From positions 1-36,186 of the forward strand of contig CANEWJ010000010.1 of NCBI GenBank assembly GCA_947442625.1: a DNA stretch of 36,186 nt, given 5' to 3'. The DNA comes from Chitinophagaceae bacterium (lineage in GTDB: Bacteria > Bacteroidota > Bacteroidia > Chitinophagales > Chitinophagaceae). Below the pieces are notes generated by a model that had not been told where the DNA came from, ran no database searches, and worked only from the letters and a program-made list of their open reading frames with translations. The position numbers and the translations under genes are program-made. Positions 25,081 through 32,316 of this stretch are shown here, piece by piece; the first letter of the stretch is position 1; each line of letters begins with the position of its first letter.

Positions 25081-25875
25081 ATGAAAAAAAATATTGCAGT
25101 CCTGCTCATTGGTTTATGCTTTGTTTCCTTCAGTTTCCCTGCAAAAGAGAAATGGATCAAGCTGTTCAATGGCAAGGATATCAACGACTGGACGGTGAAG
25201 ATTTTCCATCACGAAGTGGGCGACAATTATGGCAACACTTTCCGTGCTGAAGATGGCATGATAAAAGTCCGTTACGACCAGTATGAGCAGTTCAACAACC
25301 GCTATGGCCATCTTTTTTATAACAAACCTTTTTCTTACTTCAAACTGAGGTTTGATTACCGTTTTACGGGTATCTGGCGCAGTGATGCCCCATCCTATAC
25401 CAAGATCAATTCTGGTGTGATGTACCACTCCCAGGACCCCAGATCCATACTCAAGGAACAGGATTGGCCTATTTCTGTTGAGTTTCAGGTCTTGGGCGGA
25501 TTGGAAGACGGTGTTTCAAGACCTACAGGAAACATGTGTTCGCCCGGTACTGATGTATATTTTCAAGGCAAGAAAGATCCCAGGCATTGCATCAGCTCAT
25601 CTTCCAAAACCTATTACGGAGACCAGTGGGTACATGCCGAATTGATTGTCTTGGGAGACGCTTTGGTAACACACCTGATCAATGGTGATACCGTTTTGCA
25701 GTACACCAAACCACAGATTGGAGGAGGCGTTGCCAATGGATTTAATCCTGCCATTAAAATTGATGGTAAGCTGCTGAAAAAAGGATTCATTGCTTTGCAG
25801 AGCGAAGGGCAGGAAATTGATTTTAAAAATATTGAGTTGCTTGACTTATCAAAGAAATACAAAACAAATGAGTAG
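25081..25875 (+). CDS. DUF1080 (3-keto-disaccharide hydrolase-like) exported protein
   Basis: Exported 264-aa protein of the DUF1080 family, a concanavalin-like beta-sandwich; some members have been named 3-keto-disaccharide hydrolases. The start at 25081 (MKKNIAVLLIGLCFVSFSFPA) gives a standard signal peptide; the ATG at 25075 adds only two residues. The domain begins EKWIKLFNGKDINDWTVKI near residue 22, with family-typical SGVMYHSQDP, WPISVEFQVLGG, GDQWVHAELIVLGDALVTHLINGD and KGFIALQSEGQEIDFKNIELLDL at the end. The gene is complete. Its stop overlaps the mazG start by 8 bp, so the two are probably translated from one mRNA although their functions look unrelated. The sugar substrate is not known. 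Confidence 0.88.
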   Translation: MKKNIAVLLIGLCFVSFSFPAKEKWIKLFNGKDINDWTVKIFHHEVGDNYGNTFRAEDGMIKVRYDQYEQFNNRYGHLFYNKPFSYFKLRFDYRFTGIWRSDAPSYTKINSGVMYHSQDPRSILKEQDWPISVEFQVLGGLEDGVSRPTGNMCSPGTDVYFQGKKDPRHCISSSSKTYYGDQWVHAELIVLGDALVTHLINGDTVLQYTKPQIGGGVANGFNPAIKIDGKLLKKGFIALQSEGQEIDFKNIELLDLSKKYKTNE

Positions 25876-26683
25876 TCACGCTATTGAAAGGTTAGAGAAA
25901 ATAATGAATGAACTGCGTGAGCAATGTCCTTGGGATCGCAAACAAACCATCCATACCCTCAGACAATTGACCATTGAAGAGTGTCATGAATTGGCAGATG
26001 TGATTACTGATGAAAACTGGAAGGGTATTCAGGAAGAGTTGGGTGATATACTCCTGCACATCATTTTTTACACCAAAATAGGTACCGAACAAAAGCAATT
26101 CAACTTCGAGGATGTCATCAACGGAATTTGTGATAAACTGATTTTCCGTCATCCACATATTTATGGTGACGTGGTTGTGAAGGATGAAGAGGAAGTGAAA
26201 AGGAATTGGGAGAATTTAAAACTCAAGGAAGGCAAAACATCAGTGATGAGTGGGGTTCCAAGGTCTTTGCCGCCAATGGTTCAGGCCATGAGAATCCAGG
26301 AAAAAGCCAAGCAGGTGGGTTTTGAATGGGACAACAAAGAGCAGGTTTGGGAAAAAGTGAAGGAGGAAATGGAAGAGGTGAGGGTAGAGGTTGAACATTT
26401 TGATGCACAGCAACTGGATACAGCAGAGCAGCCTGTTGCTGCTGAAAAGCAAAGAATGAAAATTGAAGATGAGATAGGTGACCTATTGTTCTCAGTCATC
26501 AACTATGCCAGGTTCCTGAACATTGATCCAGACAATGCTTTGGCTAAAACCAACAAGAAATTCTTGGACCGTTTTCAGTCAATGGAAAAAATCGTTACTG
26601 ATAAAGGTCAGCGCATGACTGACCTGAACCTGGAGCAAATGGATGAAATCTGGAATGAAGTGAAAAAAACCTCATCCCTTTAA
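25868..26683 (+). CDS. mazG: Nucleoside triphosphate pyrophosphohydrolase MazG
   Basis: House-cleaning NTP pyrophosphohydrolase that converts NTPs/dNTPs to monophosphates and pyrophosphate. The 271-aa product begins at the ATG at 25868 (MSSHAIERLEKIMNELREQCPWDRKQT), which overlaps the DUF1080 stop; the ORF track's 25790 start lies well inside that gene. Two MazG domains are visible: the first with TIEECHELADVI and EELGDILLHIIFY (about 34-70), the second with EEMEEVRVE and EDEIGDLLFSVINYARF (about 170-220). The acidic E..E/E..D metal-binding residues are present in both. The middle portion PRSLPPMVQAMRIQEKAKQVGFEW is typical. Its last 12 bases overlap the convergent PolX-like gene. Confidence 0.95.
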   Translation: MSSHAIERLEKIMNELREQCPWDRKQTIHTLRQLTIEECHELADVITDENWKGIQEELGDILLHIIFYTKIGTEQKQFNFEDVINGICDKLIFRHPHIYGDVVVKDEEEVKRNWENLKLKEGKTSVMSGVPRSLPPMVQAMRIQEKAKQVGFEWDNKEQVWEKVKEEMEEVRVEVEHFDAQQLDTAEQPVAAEKQRMKIEDEIGDLLFSVINYARFLNIDPDNALAKTNKKFLDRFQSMEKIVTDKGQRMTDLNLEQMDEIWNEVKKTSSL

Positions 26684-28330
26684 ATAGGCTTCAAAATCGG
26701 CGAGGCTAAAACTGGAGAGGTTGTTTTCTTTTTTCAACCCACCTTTCTGTGCAGCGAGTGTACCATATCGGATATCATTATAGCCATCAACATTATGCGC
26801 ATCAGGATTGATGGAAAGGAGTGCACCTTTTTCCTGTGCCCTGGCAACCCAGGTCCAGTCCAGGTCCAGCCTTCTGGGATGGGCATTGATTTCAATCACT
26901 ACCTTGTTGGCAATGCATGCATCAATGATCTTTTCATGATCAAGCGGATAGCCCTTTCTGCTCAACAGCAGCCTTCCAGTTGGATGCCCGAGGATGGTGG
27001 TGTATGGGTTCTCAACCGCTGATATCACCCGCTGCATGGCCTTTTCTTCACTCATTTTAAGGTTGGAGTGAACGGATGCAATGACCAGATCGAAAGTGCT
27101 GAGCAGGTTGTCGGAATAGTCCAAAGATCCATCATTGAGGATATCGCTCTCAATGCTTTTGAAAATCTTGAATGGAGCATATTTTCTGTTCAATTCATCA
27201 ATGTATTGGTGTTGCGCTTTCACCCGATCTTCCGTCAAGCCGTTGGCATAGAAAGCAGATTTGCTGTGGTCGCTGATGACCATGTATTCAAATCCTTTGT
27301 CAATACAGGCCTTGGCCATTTCTTCAATGGTATTGGTTCCATCGCTCCAATCACTGTGGCTGTGGATGATTGATTTGATGTCTGATGGTTGTACAATATC
27401 CATCACTGATCCTTTGATTGCCAGTTCAATGATGGCAGGGTTTTCCCTTAAAAATGATGGGATATAGTGTACCGATGCTGCTCTAAAGGCATCCTGATCT
27501 GTTTGTATGCCATCCAATGAAGCTGGGTATCTGTTCAACCATTCATCAACAAATGCTTCAGAACCATTGAGGATAAAACTTCTTTTTTGAAGTTGTTCTG
27601 TTGTGGAGAATTGGAACTCGAGCAAAACGTTTTCAACGCCTTTTGCATGCAGCAAATCATCTGTTCCATCACCTGTCTCGAAAGCATTGTCTTTGAGGAA
27701 TGTAGCAAGCTGTTGGCTGCTGCAATCCGTTACCCAACTAAGTTTTTCAAGGGTAGGCATTTGACGAACAAAATCTCCGCAAAGCAGGAACTTGTTGTCC
27801 TTGAATTGGGACGCAAAAACATCCTGCATGTGCAATGCATAGGTTTCAATGTCTGCATGCAGGAAATGTCCCTGGTGCCTGAAGTAAAACTCTATCGCTT
27901 CCTTTACATTCTTCTGCGTTTTCTCTCCAAATCCCTTGTAGAGCAACAACCTGTTTTCATTACAGGCATAAAGGAGTTCTCCCAGTCCTTCAATGCCCAT
28001 TTCTTTCCAAATGGTTGAAATCTTTTTAGGCCCGATGCCTTTTATTTGCATCATTTCCAACACACCTTCAGGTGTTTTTATCATCAAATCTTCCAGTACC
28101 AGCAGCTTGCCTGTTTCCAGTATTTCAATAATTTTTCTGGCAGTAGAATCTCCGATTCCTTTGAGAGATGCAATGTGCTCTTTTGGGACGGACTCGAGCT
28201 GCATCGGCAATTTTTCAATGGAAAATGCGGCACTTCCATATGACTTTGATTTGAAGCTGTTCTCCTGGTGAATGTCCATCAATTTGCTCAAGAGACTGAA
28301 TTGATCGGCGATGGCGTAATTGTCTGGCAT
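26672..28330 (-). CDS. PolX-like helix-hairpin-helix/PHP domain protein
   Basis: Resembles bacterial DNA polymerase X/3'-5' exonuclease, 552 aa. Residues 1 to ~165 carry the polymerase-beta-like N-terminal region with helix-hairpin-helix motifs (SLKGIGDSTARKI, MQIKGIGPKKI, YKGFGEKTQKNV). The following palm-like stretch (about 175-310) is degenerate: where active PolX has GSLRRG and GD.D, this protein has CGDFVRQMPTLEKLSWVTDCSS, so the polymerase metal site is not recognisable. The C-terminal PHP domain (about 325-552) looks intact: HSHSDWSDG, VISDHS, SIESDIL, ASVHSNL, LGHPTGRLL, EINAHPRRLD and NPDAHN. A DNA-binding PHP nuclease or phosphoesterase without polymerase activity is the best reading. 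The gene lies downstream of the H1-like gene behind a terminator. Confidence 0.88.
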   Translation of the reverse strand: MPDNYAIADQFSLLSKLMDIHQENSFKSKSYGSAAFSIEKLPMQLESVPKEHIASLKGIGDSTARKIIEILETGKLLVLEDLMIKTPEGVLEMMQIKGIGPKKISTIWKEMGIEGLGELLYACNENRLLLYKGFGEKTQKNVKEAIEFYFRHQGHFLHADIETYALHMQDVFASQFKDNKFLLCGDFVRQMPTLEKLSWVTDCSSQQLATFLKDNAFETGDGTDDLLHAKGVENVLLEFQFSTTEQLQKRSFILNGSEAFVDEWLNRYPASLDGIQTDQDAFRAASVHYIPSFLRENPAIIELAIKGSVMDIVQPSDIKSIIHSHSDWSDGTNTIEEMAKACIDKGFEYMVISDHSKSAFYANGLTEDRVKAQHQYIDELNRKYAPFKIFKSIESDILNDGSLDYSDNLLSTFDLVIASVHSNLKMSEEKAMQRVISAVENPYTTILGHPTGRLLLSRKGYPLDHEKIIDACIANKVVIEINAHPRRLDLDWTWVARAQEKGALLSINPDAHNVDGYNDIRYGTLAAQKGGLKKENNLSSFSLADFEAYLKG

Positions 28331-28351
28331 GATGTGCAGTTGATCTTTGAC

Positions 28352-28379
28352 AAAAAAAAGTCCCGCACGAAGCGGGACT
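28352..28379 (-). terminator. Intrinsic terminator of the H1-like gene
   Basis: On the minus strand AGTCCCGC-TTCGT-GCGGGACT followed by TTTTTTTG, about 24 bases after the H1-like stop codon. The 8-bp stem is perfect. The plus-strand left side repeats the AAAAAAGTCCCGCACGA sequence of the tRNA-Leu(GAG) terminator. Confidence 0.88.
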
Positions 28380-28402
28380 CTATACTTTTAACTGTTGGAA
28401 GA

Positions 28403-28690
28403 TTACTTTGCAGCTTTCTTCGGAGCAGCCTTTGCAGCTTTCTTCGGAGCAGCTTTAGCAGCCTTCTTAGGAGCAGCCTTTGCAGCTTTCTTTGGAGCAG
28501 CTTTAGCGGCTTTCTTAGGAGCAGCTTTAGCAGCTTTTTTCGGAGCAGCCTTTGCAGCTTTCTTTGGAGCAGCCTTTGCAGCTTTCTTTGGAGCAGCCTT
28601 TGCAGCCTTCTTAGGAGCAGCCTTTGCAGCTTTCTTTGGAGCAGCTTTCTTTGCAGCCTTTTTAGGTGCAGCTTTTTTTGCAGTTGCCAT
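28403..28690 (-). CDS. Histone H1-like Lys/Ala/Pro repeat protein
   Basis: 95-aa protein made almost only of Lys, Ala and Pro. After MATAKK come eleven copies of AAPKKAAK, with one extra Lys after the first copy. Such (S/A)PKKAAK repeats resemble the tail of eukaryotic histone H1 and bacterial H1-like proteins (HC1/AlgP-like tails), so DNA or nucleic-acid binding and compaction is the likely role. No globular domain is present. The gene has its own promoter match (TTG-N20-TACTTTTA) and a strong terminator. The 24-bp DNA unit repeats with silent variation, so copy number may vary between strains. Alternative long ORFs on the opposite strand are by-products of the repeat. Confidence 0.85.
   Translation of the reverse strand: MATAKKAAPKKAAKKAAPKKAAKAAPKKAAKAAPKKAAKAAPKKAAKAAPKKAAKAAPKKAAKAAPKKAAKAAPKKAAKAAPKKAAKAAPKKAAK
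28406..28678. repeat. 24-bp tandem repeat encoding AAPKKAAK
   Basis: About eleven direct copies of a 24-base unit of the type GCAGCTTTCTTCGGAGCAGCCTTT on the plus strand, with third-position differences between units and one 3-base insertion near the gene start. The repeat lies wholly inside the H1-like gene. Confidence 0.85.
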
Positions 28691-28730
28691 TTTGTTTAGA
28701 ATTTAATGGTTTAGAAAATGTTTAACGTAG

Positions 28731-28761
28731 TAAAAGTATAAACAGTTTTTCTATTATGCAA
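28731..28761 (-). promoter_or_regulatory. Promoter for the H1-like gene
   Basis: On the minus strand TTG (28761-28759), 20 bases, TACTTTTA (28738-28731), one base off TAnnTTTG. Predicted leader is about 37 nt. Confidence 0.45.
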
Positions 28762-28783
28762 AAAAAATTATTTTAAGCAATGA

Positions 28784-29050
28784 TTATCCGGCAGTTACAA
28801 CAGGTGCGATAGATACGAATGTCTTGTTGTTCTTTGATTTCCTAAATTCAACAACACCGTCAGATGTTGCGAAAATAGTCCAGTCTTTGCCCACTCCAAC
28901 ATTCTTACCAGGATGATACTGTGTACCACGCTGACGCAAAATGATGTTTCCTGAAATAGCTGGTTGTCCACCAAAGATCTTGATGCCAAGTCTTTTGCTG
29001 TGTGAATCGCGACCGTTCTTAACGCTACCTTCACCTTTCTTATGTGCCAT
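28784..29050 (-). CDS. rpmA: 50S ribosomal protein L27
   Basis: 88-aa basic ribosomal protein placed near the peptidyl-transferase centre. The sequence [42 protein letters not shown] and [19 protein letters not shown] is typical of L27. It starts directly with MAHKKG, so there is no N-terminal pro-sequence of the Firmicutes type. It follows rplU by 35 bp on the same strand, the usual rplU-rpmA pair. Confidence 0.98.
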   Translation of the reverse strand: MAHKKGEGSVKNGRDSHSKRLGIKIFGGQPAISGNIILRQRGTQYHPGKNVGVGKDWTIFATSDGVVEFRKSKNNKTFVSIAPVVTAG

Positions 29051-29085
29051 GACGCTTGTTTTTTAAATGATGACTTTTAAATTGA

Positions 29086-29388
29086 TCAGGCGATGCTTTC
29101 AATCCTGAGTTTGGTATACAATTTGCGGTGTCCGATTTTTTTACGGAAACCCTTCCTTCTTTTCATTTTGAATGCAATCACTTTGTCACCCTGAACCTCA
29201 CTGAGGATTTCAGCACTGACTTTAACTGTTACATCCTTTCCAAGGGAAAGTTTTCCATCATTGTCAACAAGCAAAACCTCTGGGATTTCAATCCTGTCGC
29301 CTACACTTCCCTCAATATGGGAAACATACAGCTGCTGTCCGGCTTCAACCTTGTACTGGTGACCTGCTATTTTTACAATTGCAAACAT
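29086..29388 (-). CDS. rplU: 50S ribosomal protein L21
   Basis: 100-aa ribosomal protein that binds 23S rRNA. MFAIVKIAGHQYKVEAGQQLYVSHIEG at the start and FKMKRRKGFRKKIGHRKLYTKLRIESI at the end are characteristic. It is first in an rplU-rpmA operon on the minus strand, preceded by a promoter about 20 nt upstream of the ATG. Only the ordinary L21 domain is present. Confidence 0.98.
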   Translation of the reverse strand: MFAIVKIAGHQYKVEAGQQLYVSHIEGSVGDRIEIPEVLLVDNDGKLSLGKDVTVKVSAEILSEVQGDKVIAFKMKRRKGFRKKIGHRKLYTKLRIESIA

Positions 29389-29410
29389 GATAATTCAAAA
29401 TTTAGGAGTG

Positions 29411-29441
29411 CGAAGGTATGCATAATTTAATTTTCCCCCAA
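29411..29441 (-). promoter_or_regulatory. Promoter for rplU-rpmA
   Basis: On the minus strand TTG (29441-29439), 20 bases, TACCTTCG (29418-29411), one base off TAnnTTTG. Predicted transcription start near 29407, leader about 19 nt. Confidence 0.55.
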
Positions 29442-29460
29442 TTTTAAAACTAAAATTTCT

Positions 29461-29512
29461 TGGGAGCTATTTATATAGGTTTGGGTGGGGGAACCTATCT
29501 TTGTTGCTCCCA
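29461..29512 (+). promoter_or_regulatory. Nested palindrome over the GH3 gene promoter
   Basis: Outer arms TGGGAGC (29461-29467) and GCTCCCA (29506-29512) enclose inner arms ATAGGTT (29475-29481) and AACCTAT (29492-29498). The internal spacers are 7 bases on each side and the loop is TGGGTGGGGG. The right part contains TATCTTTG (29496-29503), an exact -7 element 22 bases before the GH3 ATG, but no TTG at the expected -33 distance. This fits an operator or mRNA hairpin at an activator-dependent promoter; which one is unknown. Confidence 0.5.
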
Positions 29513-29525
29513 CGAATGATTCAAT

Positions 29526-31025
29526 ATGAAGATCAAATCGTATCTGGCCAAGCCTTTTGCAAATATCGTCCATAAAAAAGTACAAAAATCCATGCGATCT
29601 GCTTTGGAGGATCAAGAGAATATCCTCACAGCGCTGGTAAAAAAGGGCAAGGTTGCTGAATTTGGGAAAGAGCATCATCTAGGTGAAGTGGCTGACCATC
29701 AATCTTTTATACAAGCAGTTCCGATCAGAGACTATGAAAAATTGAGCCCATACATCGCCAAAATAAAGGAAGGGAAGGCCAATATTCTTTGGCCAGGCAA
29801 GCCCATTTACCTTGCCAAAACCTCTGGCACCACTTCCGGGGCAAAATATATCCCGATTACCAATGATTCTATACCCAACCATATTGGTACGGCAAGGAAT
29901 GCCTTGCTCTGTTATATAGCTACATCTGGAAATGCAGATTTTGCCAATGGCAACATGATATTCCTTTCTGGCTCTCCTACGCTGGACCGCATTGGAGGAA
30001 TACCAACGGGAAGGCTAAGTGGAATCGTCAATCACCATATTCCCAGTTATCTGAAAAAGAACCAACTCCCTACTTTTGAAACCAATTGTATCGAAGACTG
30101 GGAGAACAAACTGGAAAAAATTGTTGAAGAAACAGTTGCCCGCAACATGACACTCATCAGCGGTATTCCACCATGGATGCAGATGTACTTTGACAGGTTG
30201 ATCGAAAAAACAGGAAAAAAAATTGGAGACCTGTTTCCTGAGTTCAGTGTGTTGGTGCATGGGGGCGTCAATTTTAGCCCTTATCGCTCCAAGCTCATGG
30301 AAAGCATCGGTCGGAACATAGACACCATAGAAACTTTTCCTGCTTCTGAAGGATTTTTTGCTTTTCAGGACACAAGGGATGAGGAGGGGCTTTTGCTCAA
30401 TACCAACTCAGGCATCTTTTTCGAGTTCATTCCAGCCGGGGAGATCTTCAACGAAAATCCTACAAGGCTGTCTTTGAAGGATGTGAAGATTGGAGAAAAT
30501 TATGCCCTGATCATCAACAACAACGCTGGTCTATGGGGTTATAATATTGGTGATACTGTGAAATTTGTTTCGCTTGATCCCTATAGAATCATCGTTTCTG
30601 GCCGCATCAAGCATTTTATTTCTGCATTTGGGGAACATGTGATTGGTGAGGAAGTAGAATATAGCCTCATCAAAGCAGCCAATGATAAAGGAATTCGTGT
30701 GGTTGAATTTACGGTGGCCCCGATGGTAACACAAGACCAAGGCAAATCATACCATGAGTGGTTCGTAGAATTTGAAGAGGATCCGCAAGACCTTGCTGCA
30801 TTCGCTGCAACAGTTGACGAGCACATGCGGGCAAAGAATATTTATTATGATGATTTGATCCGGGGTAATATCCTCAAACCACTGGTAATTAGGCCGCTCA
30901 AGAAAAATGCCTTCATTGATTTTATGCGTTCTCAAGGCAAACTGGGTGGTCAAAACAAGGTACCCAGGTTGAGCAATGACAGGAAGATTGCCTCAGAACT
31001 TGAAAAGATGGCCAACAACCTATAA
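29526..31025 (+). CDS. GH3 auxin-responsive promoter family protein (acyl-adenylate-forming)
   Basis: Bacterial member of the GH3 family, 499 aa. Plant GH3 enzymes adenylate a carboxylic acid and join it to an amino acid; bacterial substrates are mostly unknown. The ATP/AMP-binding loop KTSGTTSGAKYIPIT lies near residue 100. Later elements include GIPPWMQMYFDRL (about 215), LVHGGVNFSPYR (about 240), ETFPASEGFFAFQD, LIINNNAGLWGYNIGDTVKFVSLDPYRIIVSGRIKHFISAFGEHV (about 325-380), and a C-terminal domain ending in LSNDRKIASELEKM. The order and length match full-length family members. The gene is divergent from rplU-rpmA and 63 bp ahead of the dxr start on the same strand, so it may head a GH3-dxr-rseP unit. 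A nested palindrome covers its promoter. Confidence 0.88.
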   Translation: MKIKSYLAKPFANIVHKKVQKSMRSALEDQENILTALVKKGKVAEFGKEHHLGEVADHQSFIQAVPIRDYEKLSPYIAKIKEGKANILWPGKPIYLAKTSGTTSGAKYIPITNDSIPNHIGTARNALLCYIATSGNADFANGNMIFLSGSPTLDRIGGIPTGRLSGIVNHHIPSYLKKNQLPTFETNCIEDWENKLEKIVEETVARNMTLISGIPPWMQMYFDRLIEKTGKKIGDLFPEFSVLVHGGVNFSPYRSKLMESIGRNIDTIETFPASEGFFAFQDTRDEEGLLLNTNSGIFFEFIPAGEIFNENPTRLSLKDVKIGENYALIINNNAGLWGYNIGDTVKFVSLDPYRIIVSGRIKHFISAFGEHVIGEEVEYSLIKAANDKGIRVVEFTVAPMVTQDQGKSYHEWFVEFEEDPQDLAAFAATVDEHMRAKNIYYDDLIRGNILKPLVIRPLKKNAFIDFMRSQGKLGGQNKVPRLSNDRKIASELEKMANNL

Positions 31026-31088
31026 ATTTACCAGATGGAATTTGACTTCTCATACCAGTTAGATGCTGAAGGAATCAATCCGCCTTCC

Positions 31089-32240
31089 ATGAAGCGGGTG
31101 GGTCTTTTTGGTTCTACCGGTTCAATTGGGACGCAGACGCTTGAGGTTATCAGGGCCAATCCTTCACTTTTTTCAGTCAGTTTGCTTACTGCCCATTCCA
31201 ACCATGTGTTGTTGATAGAACAGGCCTTGGAGTTTTTACCAGCTGTTGTTGTCATCACCCAATCTTCAAAATATGCATTGGTGAAAGAGGCCCTCTCACC
31301 CAAAGGCATCATGGTCTTGGCGGGTGAAGCAGCGCTTGAAGAAGCAGCTTCAATGGACTGCTTTGACCTGATGATGGCTGCCATCGTTGGCTTTGCAGGG
31401 TTGAAACCCACCTTGAAAGCCATTGAAACTGGAAAAAACATTGCATTGGCCAACAAAGAAACCCTTGTTGTTGCTGGGGATGTGGTGATGGCGTTGGCTG
31501 CAGAAAAAGGGGTTTCGATCATCCCTGTAGATTCAGAACACTCCGCCATTTTCCAATGCCTTGTTGGTGAGGTTTCCAATCCCATAGAAAAAATTATCCT
31601 TACCGCCTCAGGTGGTCCGTTCATAGGCAGAAAGCCCAACTACCTGGTGAATGTGAAAAGGGAGCATGCCATCGCCCATCCAAACTGGAGCATGGGAGCA
31701 AAGATTTCCATTGACTCCTCAACGCTGATGAACAAAGGCCTTGAAATGATTGAAGCCAAGTGGCTTTTCAACCTGGAGCCTTCTCAGATTGAGGTTGTCA
31801 TCCATCCGCAGAGCATCATTCACAGCATGGTGCAGTTCAAGGACAACAGCATCAAAGCACAAATGGGGCTTCCAGACATGAAATTGCCCATTCAGTATGC
31901 CATGGCCTATCCACAGCGAATTCCCAATGATTTCCCACGGTATAATTTTGCAAAATCAGCTACCCTGAGTTTCGATCCTCCAGACTATAAGACATTTAGA
32001 AACCTGGGCCTTGCCATTTCCGCCCTCAACAGGGGGGGCAACATGCCTTGCATACTGAATGCAGCCAACGAAATCGCTGTTTATGGCTTTCTCAACAACA
32101 GGCTTGGTTTTCTTGAGATGACTGAAGTGATTGAACAGACCATAGCCCATGTTGCTTTCATTGAACACCCAACCTTGCAAGAGTATTTTGACAGTGATGG
32201 GGAAGCCAGGAATTTTGCAGCCACATTGATTAACCTGTGA
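31089..32240 (+). CDS. dxr: 1-deoxy-D-xylulose 5-phosphate reductoisomerase
   Basis: Converts DXP to 2-C-methyl-D-erythritol 4-phosphate with NADPH, the committed step of the MEP isoprenoid pathway. I use the ATG at 31089 (MKRVGLFGSTGSIGTQTLEV), which puts the NADPH-binding GSTGSIG at residues 8-14 and gives 383 aa, the usual size. The ORF-track start at 31035 adds 18 residues with no family match. Other motifs: ALANKETLVVAGD, IIPVDSEHSAIFQCL with the metal-binding Asp and Glu, TASGGPF, MGAKISIDSSTLMNKGLEMIEAKWLF and HPQSIIHSMVQF. It follows the GH3 gene closely and precedes rseP, a frequent dxr-rseP pairing. Confidence 0.96.
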   Translation: MKRVGLFGSTGSIGTQTLEVIRANPSLFSVSLLTAHSNHVLLIEQALEFLPAVVVITQSSKYALVKEALSPKGIMVLAGEAALEEAASMDCFDLMMAAIVGFAGLKPTLKAIETGKNIALANKETLVVAGDVVMALAAEKGVSIIPVDSEHSAIFQCLVGEVSNPIEKIILTASGGPFIGRKPNYLVNVKREHAIAHPNWSMGAKISIDSSTLMNKGLEMIEAKWLFNLEPSQIEVVIHPQSIIHSMVQFKDNSIKAQMGLPDMKLPIQYAMAYPQRIPNDFPRYNFAKSATLSFDPPDYKTFRNLGLAISALNRGGNMPCILNAANEIAVYGFLNNRLGFLEMTEVIEQTIAHVAFIEHPTLQEYFDSDGEARNFAATLINL

Positions 32241-32268
32241 GATGGTTCTTCCGCTTATCCCATTTCAG

Positions 32269-32299
32269 TTGTCTTCCCTTCGTTTATTCTTTATATTTA
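32269..32299 (+). promoter_or_regulatory. Possible internal promoter for rseP
   Basis: TTG (32269-32271), 20 bases, TATATTTA (32292-32299), one base off TAnnTTTG, ending 17 bases before the rseP ATG. It would let rseP be transcribed separately from dxr. Confidence 0.4.
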
Positions 32300-32316
32300 C
32301 ATCCTAATCTTTAACA

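Noticed and set aside
26662-26728. Possible mazG terminator inside the PolX-like gene (GAAAAAAACCTC / GAGGTTGTTTTC then T-run)
   Set aside because: Arms match at 11 of 12 bases, but the loop is over 40 bases and the arms are mostly A/T, so it is much weaker than the rseP case.
28406-28678. Regular repeats that could suggest a CRISPR array
   Set aside because: Repeats are contiguous 24-base units without unique spacers and are in frame with a coding sequence.
28268-28706. Two plus-strand ORFs (143 and 103 aa) of low complexity across the H1-like gene
   Set aside because: They are the antisense of the AAPKKAAK repeat. A stop-free 24-bp unit keeps other frames open, and the minus-strand frame has the promoter, terminator and a known protein type.
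31028-31639. 203-aa minus-strand ORF across dxr
   Set aside because: It is antisense to conserved Dxr motifs and has no domain-like sequence of its own.
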